Numbered from the stretch's first letter, positions 45,185 to 54,701 are shown. The stretch: 58,828 nt of DNA from an uncultured Collinsella sp. (GCA_900545445.1 UQZH01000010.1:1-58828); one strand, 5' to 3'. Notes: a model not told the origin generated them from the sequence alone. Numbers and translations: made by a program.

Positions 45185-46324
45185 TCACTTCACATCAAAC
45201 TCCACGCGACCGAGTTCGGGCACATTGAGGTCGATGAGCTTGCGGGCAATGCGGCGGTCGTGCGCCCCGAGTGCCTCGCTTGTCGTCACGTGAGCGACAA
45301 CCTCGCGCTCGACAAGGCCCTCTTCCTCGCCTTCGGTAGCCGAAGTCTCGACGGCGACGGTGTAATCCTTAAAGCCCGGCAGCACCGCGGCAAGTTCGCG
45401 CGTGGTTTCGGTGACGCCGTAGCCGTCCTGCACGCCGGCCTGCGCCGAGCCAATGGACCCCGCGGTCATAACGATGCAGGGGATGGCAAAGATCACCGTA
45501 CCCACGATGATGCGGCGGCGCACCTTGTGCGACAGCTCATCGACCTCGGCATTTTCCTCAGCGGTCACAATGCCGTCGCCGTTGAGGTCGCGCTTGAGCG
45601 GTACACGTAAAAGAAGCAATACGGCTTCGGCAGCCAGTGCGATAAAGACGACATTGATGCCAAACTCGTAGAGGGCCGAGAGGAACAGCGACCCGCTCGC
45701 GATGGCAATGCCGTAACCCGCCGCGCACAGGGGCGGCATGAGTGCGGTCGCCACGGCTACGCCGGCAATGAGCGTCGAAGGCTCCTGGTCGCGCGAGTTG
45801 CCCAGCCCGCCCGCAAAGCCGCCCGCGAGCGCGACGGCAAGGTCCCATACGGTGGGTGTCGAGTTATCGATGATGGCGGCCGTGGTGGTGCCAAGGGGCG
45901 AGAGCTTAAAATACAGCGTGGAAGTGATCAGGCAAAGGACCATCTGCAGCGCGAGGCCGGCAATTGCCTCGAGGGTAATCTCACGGTCGAGCGTGGCGAT
46001 GCCGTATGCCATGGCAAGGACCGAGCCCATGAGCGGGCAGATGAGCATGGCGCCCACAATGGCGATGTCCGAATCGATATCGAGGCCGACACTCGCGATC
46101 AGCATGGCGATAATGAGGATGCACAGGTGCGAGCCGGTTAGGCGCGCCCCGTTTACAAAGCGCTTACGAATTACGTGATAGGGGGCGCGACCCTCGCGAA
46201 TGTTGAATGCGCGCCTCAGGAAGCGGCCGGCGTTCTCCATGACCTCGCTATAGGCAGGGCGGATGCCGTGGCGCCGGTGATGGCGCTCGCGCAGTCGCTT
46301 GAGCTGCTGGTTATCGAGTTTCAT
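45185..46324 (-). CDS. DUF389-family membrane protein with EF-hand-like loop
   Basis: About 379 residues. After a basic N-terminal segment there are about seven to eight helices with the DUF389 hallmarks VGAMLICPLMGSVLAMAYGI and ALAGGFAGGLGNSRDQEPST, followed by AGVAVATALMPPLCAAGYG. Residues 246-257 in a hydrophilic loop read DLNGDGIVTAEE, a textbook calcium-binding EF-hand loop. The C-terminal 90 residues are soluble and presumably extracytoplasmic. The start is ATG 46324 with GAGGTG upstream rather than 46354. Family function is unknown. The nearest neighbours are convergent (sulfotransferase) or codirectional (OPT), and neither explains it. Confidence 0.85.
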   Translation of the reverse strand: MKLDNQQLKRLRERHHRRHGIRPAYSEVMENAGRFLRRAFNIREGRAPYHVIRKRFVNGARLTGSHLCILIIAMLIASVGLDIDSDIAIVGAMLICPLMGSVLAMAYGIATLDREITLEAIAGLALQMVLCLITSTLYFKLSPLGTTTAAIIDNSTPTVWDLAVALAGGFAGGLGNSRDQEPSTLIAGVAVATALMPPLCAAGYGIAIASGSLFLSALYEFGINVVFIALAAEAVLLLLRVPLKRDLNGDGIVTAEENAEVDELSHKVRRRIIVGTVIFAIPCIVMTAGSIGSAQAGVQDGYGVTETTRELAAVLPGFKDYTVAVETSATEGEEEGLVEREVVAHVTTSEALGAHDRRIARKLIDLNVPELGRVEFDVK

Positions 46325-46481
46325 GTTCACCTCGCTTCGCCGCGGACTATGCATCGCGCCCGCTGCCTCTACTCTACACCGCGGCAGGCGGGGTGGTCAT
46401 CTTGACGTGAAACTTAGACGAGTAGGTAAAGGGGGCACGTCAAATGAGGTTGAAGCCGAGGGTTTCGGCAGATACAGAAAA

Positions 46482-46512
46482 GCGCGGGGTCGGATGGTCT
46501 CCGACCCCGCGC
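46482..46512 (-). terminator. Terminator of the OPT transporter gene
   Basis: GCGCGGGGTCGGA and TCCGACCCCGCGC form a perfect 13-bp stem, followed on the minus strand by CTTTTCTGT. Confidence 0.85.
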
Positions 46513-46538
46513 TCTGCACGGGTACGTTGTTGTTGGGT

Positions 46539-48242
46539 TTAGCCCAGCAGACTCAATCCCACGGAGACAAACGCCAGGATAACGCCGACGATGGACTCGC
46601 CGCCCAGCAGGCCGCTGGCAACGACCAGGCCCTGCTCCTGGAAGGCGGCATCCTTGGCAGCCTTCTCCTCGTCCGAAAGGCCTGCCTCGGCGTCGCGGTG
46701 TGCGGCCCACTTGTCGTAGGCGAGCTTGACGCAGGAGCCCAAGAAGGCCGTGAGTGACATGTAGAACGGCAGGTACACGCCCAGACCGATCATCATGGCC
46801 GGAATGCCGAGCCAGTACATGATGATGCCGGCGATAAAGCCACCTGCGAACCACGGCACGCTCGGGATGCCCGAGACCATGGTGGCGACCACGCTTGCCT
46901 GCGCGGCCACAAAGCTCTTGTCGGGGCCGAAGGCGTCCGGACCATAGGCGGTGACGAGCGCGACCATGACGGCGGCGGCGACCAGGGCGCCCACGATGCC
47001 GCCGATGGCCTGGCCGACCCACTGTGCGCGCGGGTTGGTGCCCAGCACGGCTCCGGCCTTAAAGTCGTTCATGACGTCGCCCGCAAGGCCGCACGCCACG
47101 GCCACGATGCCGGCGATAAAGAACAGCTTGACCTGCGTGAGCTGCGCGAAAGCTGCCACGATGAGCATGACGATGAGGCCAAAGATCTCCATAGGGTCGA
47201 TACCCGTCTGGCCGCAGCTCTGTGCGCTCATGATGGTGGTGACAAAGGTGAACAGCGTGACGATGACGGCCGGGACGGGACCGAGGTCGAGCGCGATGGC
47301 AACGATCACGGCGATTGCTGCGGTGCCCAGGCCGATGATGCCGGCGTCGAGCTTAAGCGAGCCCGAGATGAGCGACTGCTCGTCGGTGTCGGTGGAGCTG
47401 TCGGCGGCAAGACCGCGGACGATGCCGGCGACCTGCGGCAGGATGTCCTTGAGGACGACGGCGACGCCAAAGCCCATCATAAGGCCCATACCCAGGGACT
47501 TAACAATGCCCTGCGCAGTCACAACGTCGAATAGACCGGCAGCGGTGCCGCCCACGATGATGCCAAAATTGCCCAGCAGCGCGCCGGCAAACCAGAACGC
47601 GACGGGGGCGAAGCCCACGAGGAAGCCGACGGAGAGCAGCATGGGCGAGTTATAGATGGCAAAGGTCACGCCGGGGATATTGAGCGCGCACAGCATGCTG
47701 GGCACCACGCCCAGAGCGTCGCGAAGCACGCTGTAGATGCCGGCGATGGCCATGGAGCCAAAGAGCTGCTTGCCGGTCTTGCCGCCGGCCTCGGTCGCGC
47801 GCAGGGTCTGAGCTGCGGCGTTGCCGGTGGGGAACTCAAGCGCGGCGTCCACGATAAAGTGACGGTGGATGAGTGCCGTGGCCAGCAGGCCCAGGATAGT
47901 GCCGGCGAGTGCCACGATAAACATGTCGAGCCAGCTGATCTGGTCGGCATAGCCCAGCATCCAGGCGCCCGGGATGGTAAACGCCAGGCCGCCGGCGACC
48001 ATGGCGCCCGCGGACATGATGGTGTGGGTGACGTTGGCCTCGTTGAGGCTGGCATTGCCCATGAGCTTAAGGAAGAACAGCGAGATGACGGCAGCGAAAA
48101 TGATTGGCCAGGGGAGCGCACCCATCTTGAGGGCGGTATAGGCCGAGCTTGCCGTGATGATCACGCAGCCAAGGACGCCGATGACGACGCCGCGCAGCGT
48201 GAGTTGACCGCGCATCGAGGTGCGGTTCGAGGGATTGCTCAT
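46539..48242 (-). CDS. OPT-family oligopeptide/metal-chelate transporter
   Basis: A 567-residue, strongly hydrophobic protein with about 14 helices and Gly/Ala-rich segments. OPT-family landmarks include the N-terminal TLRGVVIGVLGCVIITASSA then YTALKMGALPWPIIF, and SLNEANVTHTIMSAGAMVAG. OPT proteins take up oligopeptides or metal-siderophore complexes by proton symport. ATG 48242 (MSNPSNR) has an AAGGAG site 6-7 bases upstream; an ATG at 48278 lacks one. It is monocistronic with a clear terminator, and substrate is not predictable. Confidence 0.9.
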   Translation of the reverse strand: MSNPSNRTSMRGQLTLRGVVIGVLGCVIITASSAYTALKMGALPWPIIFAAVISLFFLKLMGNASLNEANVTHTIMSAGAMVAGGLAFTIPGAWMLGYADQISWLDMFIVALAGTILGLLATALIHRHFIVDAALEFPTGNAAAQTLRATEAGGKTGKQLFGSMAIAGIYSVLRDALGVVPSMLCALNIPGVTFAIYNSPMLLSVGFLVGFAPVAFWFAGALLGNFGIIVGGTAAGLFDVVTAQGIVKSLGMGLMMGFGVAVVLKDILPQVAGIVRGLAADSSTDTDEQSLISGSLKLDAGIIGLGTAAIAVIVAIALDLGPVPAVIVTLFTFVTTIMSAQSCGQTGIDPMEIFGLIVMLIVAAFAQLTQVKLFFIAGIVAVACGLAGDVMNDFKAGAVLGTNPRAQWVGQAIGGIVGALVAAAVMVALVTAYGPDAFGPDKSFVAAQASVVATMVSGIPSVPWFAGGFIAGIIMYWLGIPAMMIGLGVYLPFYMSLTAFLGSCVKLAYDKWAAHRDAEAGLSDEEKAAKDAAFQEQGLVVASGLLGGESIVGVILAFVSVGLSLLG

Positions 48243-48434
48243 ATAGAACTCCTTTGCGTATATCCGCTTCCCCCGCAAGCGCCGCTACGGATACGGCGCG
48301 GGAAGTCGGGTTACCAAGGGCCGACGCGTGAGCTCGCGTACGACCGCGCATCAGTATAGCCGCAAGCTAGTCATTTTGGGATGACTGGTTTAGGTAGGCG
48401 ATATACTGCTGGGCAGACGAAAGGAGTGCCGACG

Positions 48435-49286
48435 ATGCTTAATGGGTGCGCATACATATTGACGGTCGACGTGGGCAACACGTTCATTCGCTTTGGCCTG
48501 TTTGCCGAGGATTCGGCCGCGGCGCAGGAATGCCCGCTCGCGACGTGCGAGATCACGACGCCGTCGAGCATTACGGCCGACGAGGCGCGCATGAGGCTCG
48601 CGCAGGTCATGGGCGCGCTAGCAATCGATGCGGGCATGCCCGGCGCGCTCGTGCCCACGGCGGCCGTGCTGAGCTGCGTAGTGCCGGCGCTCGAGCGCCC
48701 GTGGAAGGCGGCGCTTTCCCGCACCTGCACGGGGCGCGTGCTCACCGTGGGGCCGGGTCTCAAGACCGGCATGCCCGTGCACTACGATGATCCGGCCGAG
48801 ATCGGCCCCGACCGCATCGCCGACGCCGTGGCGGCCCGTGCCGTCTACGGCTCTCCGTGCATCGTGATCGACCTGGGCACTACGACCAATATCGAGGTCA
48901 TCGATGCGCACGGAACCTTTGTCGGCGGCGTCATCGCGCCGGGCTTGGCACTTGGCGCCCGCTCGCTTTCGGCCGCTGCGGCGCGCCTGCCGCAGGTCGA
49001 GCCCTCGGCACCCACGCATGTGATCGGTCGCAACACGCGCGAGGCCATGCGTTCGGGCGTGGTCTTGGGCGAGGTTGCCCGCATCGACGGCATGCTCGAC
49101 ATGGTGCTTGCCGAGATGCGCTCGACCAAGGCGGCGGGGGAGGGTATCGTGCCCATCGTCATTACCGGCGACGATGCCGAGGCGCTCGCTGCGTTGGTCG
49201 GCCACAGCCTGACGGTAGACGACGCACTGACGCTGCGGGGTCTCGCCGAGCTGTACCGCATCAACCAAAAGCCTCGTCGCGCATAA
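48435..49286 (+). CDS. coaX: Type III pantothenate kinase
   Basis: First step of coenzyme A synthesis, using the ASKHA-fold CoaX enzyme. The 283-residue protein has the phosphate loop TVDVGNTFIRFGLF near residue 12, the GPGLKTGMPVHYDDPAEIGP block near 105-125 and DLGTTTNIEVID near 148. ATG 48435 has AAAGGAG 8 bases upstream. It diverges from the OPT gene and is followed by dCMP deaminase after a promoter. CoaX enzymes are not inhibited by CoA and need a monovalent cation (family knowledge). Confidence 0.93.
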   Translation: MLNGCAYILTVDVGNTFIRFGLFAEDSAAAQECPLATCEITTPSSITADEARMRLAQVMGALAIDAGMPGALVPTAAVLSCVVPALERPWKAALSRTCTGRVLTVGPGLKTGMPVHYDDPAEIGPDRIADAVAARAVYGSPCIVIDLGTTTNIEVIDAHGTFVGGVIAPGLALGARSLSAAAARLPQVEPSAPTHVIGRNTREAMRSGVVLGEVARIDGMLDMVLAEMRSTKAAGEGIVPIVITGDDAEALAALVGHSLTVDDALTLRGLAELYRINQKPRRA

Positions 49287-49333
49287 AGCCGAGGACGTCG
49301 GCGGGAGAGGAAACAACCCCACCTTTCACCTGC

Positions 49334-49339
49334 TACAAT
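49334..49339 (+). promoter_or_regulatory. -10 element before the dCMP deaminase gene
   Basis: TACAAT lies 35 bp before the start codon; TTTCAC upstream is a weak -35. This makes the deaminase gene a separate transcription unit from coaX. Confidence 0.4.
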
Positions 49340-49373
49340 GGGTCAAACTATTGCGATTTCGGAGGTGTCTGCC

Positions 49374-49898
49374 ATGTCGGACGATCTTCATCAAACCACG
49401 TCGGGCAAGCGCCGCGACGTTATTAGCTGGGACGAGTTCTTTATGAGCGTAGCCATCGCCGCGCAGCGCCGCAGCAAGGATCCCAATACGCAGGTAGGCG
49501 CGTGCATCGCCAGCACCAACCACCGCATCCTTTCGGTGGGCTACAACGGTACGCCCTCGGCACTCAACGACGACTTTTTCCCGTGGGGCACGAGTGATGA
49601 CCCGCTACAGGACAAGCACAACTACGTAGTCCATGCCGAGGCCAACGCCGTGCTCAACTACCGCGGCTCGCTCAAAGACCTTGAGGGTTCCACGGTCTAC
49701 GTCACGCTGTTCCCGTGTCATGACTGCGCCAAGATCCTGGCGCAGGTAGGTGTGGGCGAGGTTGTCTACCTGGACAATAAGTACGCCGACACCGACGATG
49801 GCCGTATCAGCCGTCGCATTCTCGACTCCTGCGGCATCAGCTACCGCCAGGTCATCGTCGATGTCCAGATTGGTACCGGGGGACAAACTCAGCAGTAG
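49374..49898 (+). CDS. Deoxycytidylate (dCMP) deaminase
   Basis: Zinc enzyme turning dCMP into dUMP for thymidylate supply. The 174-residue protein shows the zinc and proton-shuttle residues His87-Ala-Glu89 (VVHAEANAVLNY) and Cys115/Cys118 (LFPCHDCAK), and the N-terminal DEFFMSVAIAAQRRSKDPNT of the dCMP deaminase group. ATG 49374 has GGAGGTG 6 bases upstream; an earlier in-frame ATG at 49338 falls inside the -10 element and is unlikely to be used. It probably has dCTP/dTTP allostery as in the family, which is not visible directly. Confidence 0.9.
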   Translation: MSDDLHQTTSGKRRDVISWDEFFMSVAIAAQRRSKDPNTQVGACIASTNHRILSVGYNGTPSALNDDFFPWGTSDDPLQDKHNYVVHAEANAVLNYRGSLKDLEGSTVYVTLFPCHDCAKILAQVGVGEVVYLDNKYADTDDGRISRRILDSCGISYRQVIVDVQIGTGGQTQQ

Positions 49899-50072
49899 CG
49901 GCAGCGTGTGCTAGCGCCGGCCGCCGGCAAAAGCAGCTAAATAGCCCGCCCCAAATTGACTGCTCGTGAAAGTCGTGTCTGCGCGCATGGACGGCTCGTG
50001 AGCGGGTACACGGCTGTAGTAACATAGCTCTGTCCGCGGGCGCGCCCGCGTTATTGTGAGAAAGGAGCCCCT

Positions 50073-50351
50073 GTGGCTGTTAACGAAGAGCTGCTTAAGA
50101 AGGTTCTTGAGGAGATCCGCCCCAACCTGCAGGCTGACGGCGGCGATATGGAGTATGTGGGCGTCGACGACGAGGGCGTCGTCCAGCTGGAACTGCAGGG
50201 TGCCTGCGCCGGCTGCCCTATGAGCGCACTGACCCTGTCCATGGGTATCGAGCGTATCCTCAAGGAGCACGTACCCGGCGTTACCCGTGTCGAGCAGGTC
50301 AATGCCTCCGGCGAGACCGAGGACCTGTACGACGAGTACGCGCCGTTCTAA
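50073..50351 (+). CDS. NifU C-terminal (Nfu-type) Fe-S scaffold protein
   Basis: A 92-residue protein consisting only of the NifU_C domain, with the cluster-binding pair Cys45/Cys48 in GACAGCPMSALTL. Such proteins carry or deliver 4Fe-4S clusters to client enzymes; the window's radical SAM and activase proteins are possible clients. The start is GTG 50073 after GAAAGGAG. It is followed by a hairpin and then lgt. Length and sequence are typical. Confidence 0.93.
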   Translation: MAVNEELLKKVLEEIRPNLQADGGDMEYVGVDDEGVVQLELQGACAGCPMSALTLSMGIERILKEHVPGVTRVEQVNASGETEDLYDEYAPF

Positions 50352-50396
50352 GATGCGAAAGCTGCGGACGGCGTACTCCGCATAGACGTTACGCCC

Positions 50397-50435
50397 AAAT
50401 ATGCGGCTGCGAGCGCAAGGCCCGCGGCCGCATTT
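50397..50435 (+). terminator. Hairpin between the Nfu gene and lgt
   Basis: AAATATGCGGC and GCCGCATTT form a stem followed by GTATGT. Likely terminator, although the T run is short. Confidence 0.5.
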
Positions 50436-50460
50436 GTATGTAGGGAGTAGGAGGGTCGAC

Positions 50461-51282
50461 ATGCTCAACGACTTGTACCATATGCTTGATCCTGTCGCGA
50501 TTTCGGCGGGGCCCATCACCATTTACTGGTACGGCTTGGCCTATGTGGTCGGAGCTCTGCTCACGGCGGTCGTCATGTACCGCACACAGCGCCGTTGGGG
50601 TTTCGACATTACGGTCGACGACCTGACGAGCGTCGTGGTCGGTGTGGTCTTTGGCCTTATCATCGGCGCCCGTTTGTTCTACGTCATCTTTTACGGTGAC
50701 GGCTACTACTGGGCGCATCCGCTCGAGATCTTTGCCACCAACGAGGGCGGCATGAGTTTCCACGGCGGCCTGGTGGGCGGCATCATCGGCGGCGTGCTCG
50801 TGTGCCGCATGTACAAGCTCGACGCTTGGACTTTGGCAGACCTCGCGGTCATCGGTGCTCCGCTGGCCCTGTGCCTGGGGCGCTGTGCCAACTTTGTCAA
50901 CGGCGAGCTGTGGGGCAAGCCGACCGATCTGCCCTGGGGCGTGATCTTTGGCGGCACCGCGGGCGATATGCCGCGCCATCCCTCCCAGCTCTACGAGGCA
51001 TTTCTCGAGGGCATTGTGCTCTTTTGCATCTTGCAGGTGCTCAGCCGCAAAAAACCGCTGCTGCCCCAGGGCACGTTTATGGGCGTCTTTGTGATGGGCT
51101 ACGGCATCGTCCGTTTCCTCATTGAGTTTGTGCGCGTGCCCGATGCCCAGCTGGGCTATCTGCTGGGCGGCGTCATCACCATGGGTCAGCTGTTGAGTCT
51201 GCCACTCGTGATTGCGGGCCTGGCGCTTGTCATCTTTGCCCTCCGCCGCAACCGTCCCCAGCGCATCTACCTCGACGCCTAG
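50461..51282 (+). CDS. lgt: Prolipoprotein diacylglyceryl transferase
   Basis: Inner-membrane enzyme that attaches diacylglycerol to the lipobox cysteine of prelipoproteins such as the binding protein and sulfotransferase in this window. The 273-residue protein has about seven helices and the family signature LGRCANFVNGELWGKPT. GGMSFHGGLVGGIIG contains the essential His-Gly block, and RHPSQLYEA the conserved segment. ATG 50461 is preceded by AGGAGGG, and the frame upstream to 50401 has no ribosome site. Identification is secure. Confidence 0.95.
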   Translation: MLNDLYHMLDPVAISAGPITIYWYGLAYVVGALLTAVVMYRTQRRWGFDITVDDLTSVVVGVVFGLIIGARLFYVIFYGDGYYWAHPLEIFATNEGGMSFHGGLVGGIIGGVLVCRMYKLDAWTLADLAVIGAPLALCLGRCANFVNGELWGKPTDLPWGVIFGGTAGDMPRHPSQLYEAFLEGIVLFCILQVLSRKKPLLPQGTFMGVFVMGYGIVRFLIEFVRVPDAQLGYLLGGVITMGQLLSLPLVIAGLALVIFALRRNRPQRIYLDA

Positions 51283-51291
51283 CCACTACAT

Positions 51292-51329
51292 ACCACCACA
51301 AGGGGGACAGGCACCTTTGTGGTGGTTTT
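51292..51329 (+). terminator. Terminator of lgt with GGGACAGG loop
   Basis: ACCACCACAA (51292-51301) and TTGTGGTGGT (51317-51326) enclose GGGGGACAGGCACCT and are followed by TTT. It shares its loop with the dispersed hairpin family but has its own stem. Confidence 0.7.
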
Positions 51330-51353
51330 GCCGGGCAACGATGACAGAACCGT

Positions 51354-51409
51354 AACGTTTCCCCAGATAAAACCTGCCAAAATAAACCTGTCCCTTTTTG
51401 GCAGGTTTC
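51354..51409 (-). repeat. GGGACAG-loop dispersed hairpin repeat, most complete copy
   Basis: AAACCTGCCAAAA (51370-51382) pairs with TTTTTGGCAGGTTT, enclosing TAAACCTGTCCC, and the leader AACGTTTCCCCAGAT is kept. On the minus strand it reads as the copies at 28292 and 56244. It lies 20 bp before the next gene's start. Confidence 0.85.
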
Positions 51410-51428
51410 TAGAAAGGCTATTCGGACT

Positions 51429-53612
51429 GTGAAGGATTCCGACCTCTCCGCAACGGCTGCGCGCGACGCCGCCCGCATCGTTTGGTTTAAGCGCTATCCC
51501 GCCAAGCAGACGCTCATCGCATTTTTGCTCGCCCTGCTGGCGACTACGGCGTTTTCCATCGATCCCGCCCCGGTGTCGAGCAATGCGGTCCTGGCGATCG
51601 ACCCCAAGGCGACGGGCACGCTCTACGTGTGCTACGAGGTACTTCTCTCGTTTGCCGGCCATACCGACGCAGTGATGCTGCTCGCGCTTGCCTGCTTGCT
51701 CACGCTGCCGTTTCGCTATGTGTTCTTTGGCCGCGGTGACGCTTGGCGCCCGTCGGTCGTGCTGCCATCGCTGTTCTTTGCCGTTTGCATGGTGTTCGGC
51801 CGTAGCTACGACCTTACCGATTCGGCAGAGATTGTGCTGGGCGACAAGGCACGCGTTATCTGCGCCTGGATTGGCGGCGCGGGCTGGATGCTTCTGGCGA
51901 TTGTGGCCTTCTATCTGGCTTTTGAGTTTTTGGATTGGTTGAGCTCCCGCCGCATTCCGTTTTCGGAGACCCACTTTGGTCGCGTGTGGCGTGTTGCCCA
52001 CGCCGTGCTCTCGGTCCATCCCTTTGTCGGGCCGTTTCTTGTGCTCATGATTGTCTGGGCGCCCACGCTTATCGCCTCGCTGCCCGGCCTCTTTATGGGA
52101 GATACGGGCGCGCAGATCCGCCAATGGTTCAACTACCCCAACGGCACGAGCGATTACCTACGCCTGCTTAACCCTAACGTGCTGCTCAACGGCCATCATC
52201 CGGTGGTGCACACGGCCATCATCGGCTCGTGTGTGCAACTGGGGCTTTCGCTATTCAACAGCGCCAATGCGGGACTTGCCATCTACACCTGTGCCCAATT
52301 TGTCATCACGGCCGCCTGCATGGCCTATTCCATATCGTCGCTGCGTAAGCTGGGCGTGAGCCTGCCGGTCCGTGGCGTCATCTTGCTGTTCTTTGCGTTT
52401 ATGCCGATGTTCTCCAACTACGCGGCGCTGCTGACCAAAGACGTGCTGTTTGCCGATGCGTTTTTGGTGCTGCTCGTTCAGACCGTCAAGCTCGTGGCAT
52501 GCGGCTTGCCCCGTCGCGATGCCAATGCCGAGCGCGCGGGCGAACAGAGGCCCGTGCTCTTTGCGCGCCACGACTGGCTGTTGCTCGTGCTGGGTGCCAT
52601 GGGTTCCACGTTTTTGCGCAATGGCGGCCTGGTCTTTCCGTTGGCGGCCTGCGTGATTGCGGCGGCGTTTTGCGCCTGGGACGCGCATGTGGCCCGTCGC
52701 GTGGCCAAACAGTCTGGCGTCGCGCCCTCGTACGCCACGCCGCGCTTCCGCTGGGTCGGCGTGCTCGCAGTGCTTGCGCTCTGCCTTGTCTCCAACATGT
52801 ATTTCACCAAGGTATTTATGCCGGCGCACGATATCACGCCGGGCTCCAAGCGCGAGATCCTCTCGATTCCGTTTCAACAGACGGCACGCTTCGTCCAAAA
52901 GCACGACGGCCTTAATTCGGGCGTTAACCCCAAGGTCAAAGACGATGGCACGATTGAGGAAGCTCCCTGCGACGGCTTGGTGACCGATGAGGAGCGCGCT
53001 GCGATTGATCGCGTGCTTAAGTACGAGAACCTGGGCCGTCGCTATAACCCCGACAAGTCGGATGCCGTCAAAAACTGCTTCAATGAGTACGCCTCGCAGG
53101 AGGACATCAAGGCCTATTTTGAGGTGTGGGCCCAGATGTTCAAAAAGGATCCCGAGTGCTATATCTCGGCGCTCGTCAATAACTACTACGGGTACTTCTA
53201 TCCGAGCGCTCGCGATGCGTGGGTCTACAGCACGGCGCGCAGTGCCGAGATCATGGCGAAGCCCGATAACCTCAAGTACTTTGACTTCCATCCGGTCGAT
53301 AGCAAGGTCGTGCGCTGGTGCGATCATCTGATTAACCTGTACCGCGTGGCGGTGCAGCGCATTCCGTTTATCTCGCTCACCATGAGCTCGGCTACCTACG
53401 TGTGGATCATGATCGTCGTGGTGGTCTACCTGTTGCGCCGCCATTCGTGGCGCGCGCTGGCCATCTGGATACCGCTGCTGGGCGTGCTCGCCGTGTGCCT
53501 GATCGGTCCATGCAACGGATCGACCTACATGCGCTACCTGTACCCGGTCATCGCCTGCATGCCCTTCGCCATCGGCGCCACCGTCACCCGCAGCGACCTC
53601 CTGTGGACCTAA
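51429..53612 (+). CDS. Large polytopic membrane protein (DUF6020-like)
   Basis: 727 residues with about 12 hydrophobic segments, several soluble loops, and a larger hydrophilic domain around 470-640. The pattern with GDTGAQIRQWFNYPNG, NGHHPVVHTAIIGSCVQLG and SNYAALLTKDVLFADAF suggests the DUF6020 group, which looks like GT-C-type glycosyltransferases of the cell envelope; this is recalled, not proven. The start is GTG 51429 with AGAAAGG 9 bases upstream, inside the end of a repeat. A lipid-linked sugar transferase role is plausible. It has its own unit between lgt and the YebC-type gene. Confidence 0.75.
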   Translation: MKDSDLSATAARDAARIVWFKRYPAKQTLIAFLLALLATTAFSIDPAPVSSNAVLAIDPKATGTLYVCYEVLLSFAGHTDAVMLLALACLLTLPFRYVFFGRGDAWRPSVVLPSLFFAVCMVFGRSYDLTDSAEIVLGDKARVICAWIGGAGWMLLAIVAFYLAFEFLDWLSSRRIPFSETHFGRVWRVAHAVLSVHPFVGPFLVLMIVWAPTLIASLPGLFMGDTGAQIRQWFNYPNGTSDYLRLLNPNVLLNGHHPVVHTAIIGSCVQLGLSLFNSANAGLAIYTCAQFVITAACMAYSISSLRKLGVSLPVRGVILLFFAFMPMFSNYAALLTKDVLFADAFLVLLVQTVKLVACGLPRRDANAERAGEQRPVLFARHDWLLLVLGAMGSTFLRNGGLVFPLAACVIAAAFCAWDAHVARRVAKQSGVAPSYATPRFRWVGVLAVLALCLVSNMYFTKVFMPAHDITPGSKREILSIPFQQTARFVQKHDGLNSGVNPKVKDDGTIEEAPCDGLVTDEERAAIDRVLKYENLGRRYNPDKSDAVKNCFNEYASQEDIKAYFEVWAQMFKKDPECYISALVNNYYGYFYPSARDAWVYSTARSAEIMAKPDNLKYFDFHPVDSKVVRWCDHLINLYRVAVQRIPFISLTMSSATYVWIMIVVVVYLLRRHSWRALAIWIPLLGVLAVCLIGPCNGSTYMRYLYPVIACMPFAIGATVTRSDLLWT

Positions 53613-53783
53613 CCAAAGACTGGCACATTGGGGCCAGGCTGCTTTGTGCCAAGAGGCTGCATCATCACGACGCCTTCATTTTGGGGTTTATCTTGCAGGC
53701 CGGTAGGTATATCATAACGACGTTTGTTTATATTGCCCGAGCATCCACGCTGGGCTTTAGGTCGAAACCGATAGGAGACACGT

Positions 53784-54590
53784 ATGTCCGGACACTCTAA
53801 GTGGGCCACAACCAAGCATCGTAAGGGCGCGCAGGACGCCAAGCGTTCCGCCCTCTTCTCCAAGCTCAGCCGCAACATCACCGTTGCTGCCCGTCTCGGC
53901 GGCGACCCGCTGCCCGAGAACAACGCCAGCCTCGCCGCTGCCGTTGCCAAGGCCAAGGCTCAGTCCATGCCTAAGGACAAGATCAAGTCCGCTATCGATA
54001 AGGCCTTTGGTTCGGGTGCCGATGCCGCCGTCTACGAGAACATCGTGTACGAGGGCTACGGTCCCGCCGGTGTCGCCGTCTACGTCGACTGCCTGACCGA
54101 CAACCGCAACCGCACCGCCGCCGATGTCCGTTCCGCCTTCTCCCACGCCGGTGGCAACCTGGGCACCTCCGGTTCCGTCGCCTTCCAGTTTGAGCGCAAG
54201 GGCCAGATCGTCGTTGCCAAGGAGGTCCTGGACGAGAACGCCAAGAAGGAGACCATGATCGCCAACGGTGCTGCCGGTGACGAGGATGAGTTCATGATGG
54301 CCATCGCCGAGGCCGGTGGCGAGGACTACGAGGACGCCGGCGAGGAGTGGATCGTCTGGACCGCTGCCAACGACGTCATGGCTGTTTCCAAGGCACTCGA
54401 GGAGCAGGGCGTCCAGGTCAAGGGCTCCGAGACCACCATGGTCCCGACCACCCCGACCGAGGTCTCCGGCGCCGACGCCAAGAAGGTTCAGCGCCTCATC
54501 GACCGTCTTGAGGAGCTCGACGACGTCCAGGATGTTTACAGCACCATGGACATGACCGACGAGGTCATCGCTGCCCTCGAGGAGGAGTAG
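53784..54590 (+). CDS. YebC/PmpR-family protein (TACO1-like)
   Basis: A 268-residue cytoplasmic protein with the family's opening SGHSKWATTKHRKGAQDAKR and SKLSRNITVAARLGGDP, the GYGPAGVAVYVDCLTDNRNR block and NLGTSGSVAFQFERKG. YebC proteins act in translation of difficult proline stretches and have been described as transcription regulators. It is about 20 residues longer than usual because of an acidic C-terminal extension (ending MDMTDEVIAALEEE). AGGAGA precedes the ATG, and a terminator follows. Confidence 0.94.
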   Translation: MSGHSKWATTKHRKGAQDAKRSALFSKLSRNITVAARLGGDPLPENNASLAAAVAKAKAQSMPKDKIKSAIDKAFGSGADAAVYENIVYEGYGPAGVAVYVDCLTDNRNRTAADVRSAFSHAGGNLGTSGSVAFQFERKGQIVVAKEVLDENAKKETMIANGAAGDEDEFMMAIAEAGGEDYEDAGEEWIVWTAANDVMAVSKALEEQGVQVKGSETTMVPTTPTEVSGADAKKVQRLIDRLEELDDVQDVYSTMDMTDEVIAALEEE

Positions 54591-54657
54591 GCCCGCACGG
54601 ATTGAGCCGTGCATATCTGGGCATAATGAAGCGAGCATGCAAGCCTCGTGGAATAGA

Positions 54658-54701
54658 TGAGCCGGATCCGCGTGCAATGAGGCACCGGACCCGGCTCTTT
54701 T
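54658..54701 (+). terminator. Terminator of the YebC-family gene
   Basis: GAGCCGG and CCGGCTC with an inner CCG/CGG pairing are followed by TTTTATA. The T run merges with TATAAT (54701-54706), a likely -10 for the AmaP operon. Confidence 0.65.
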
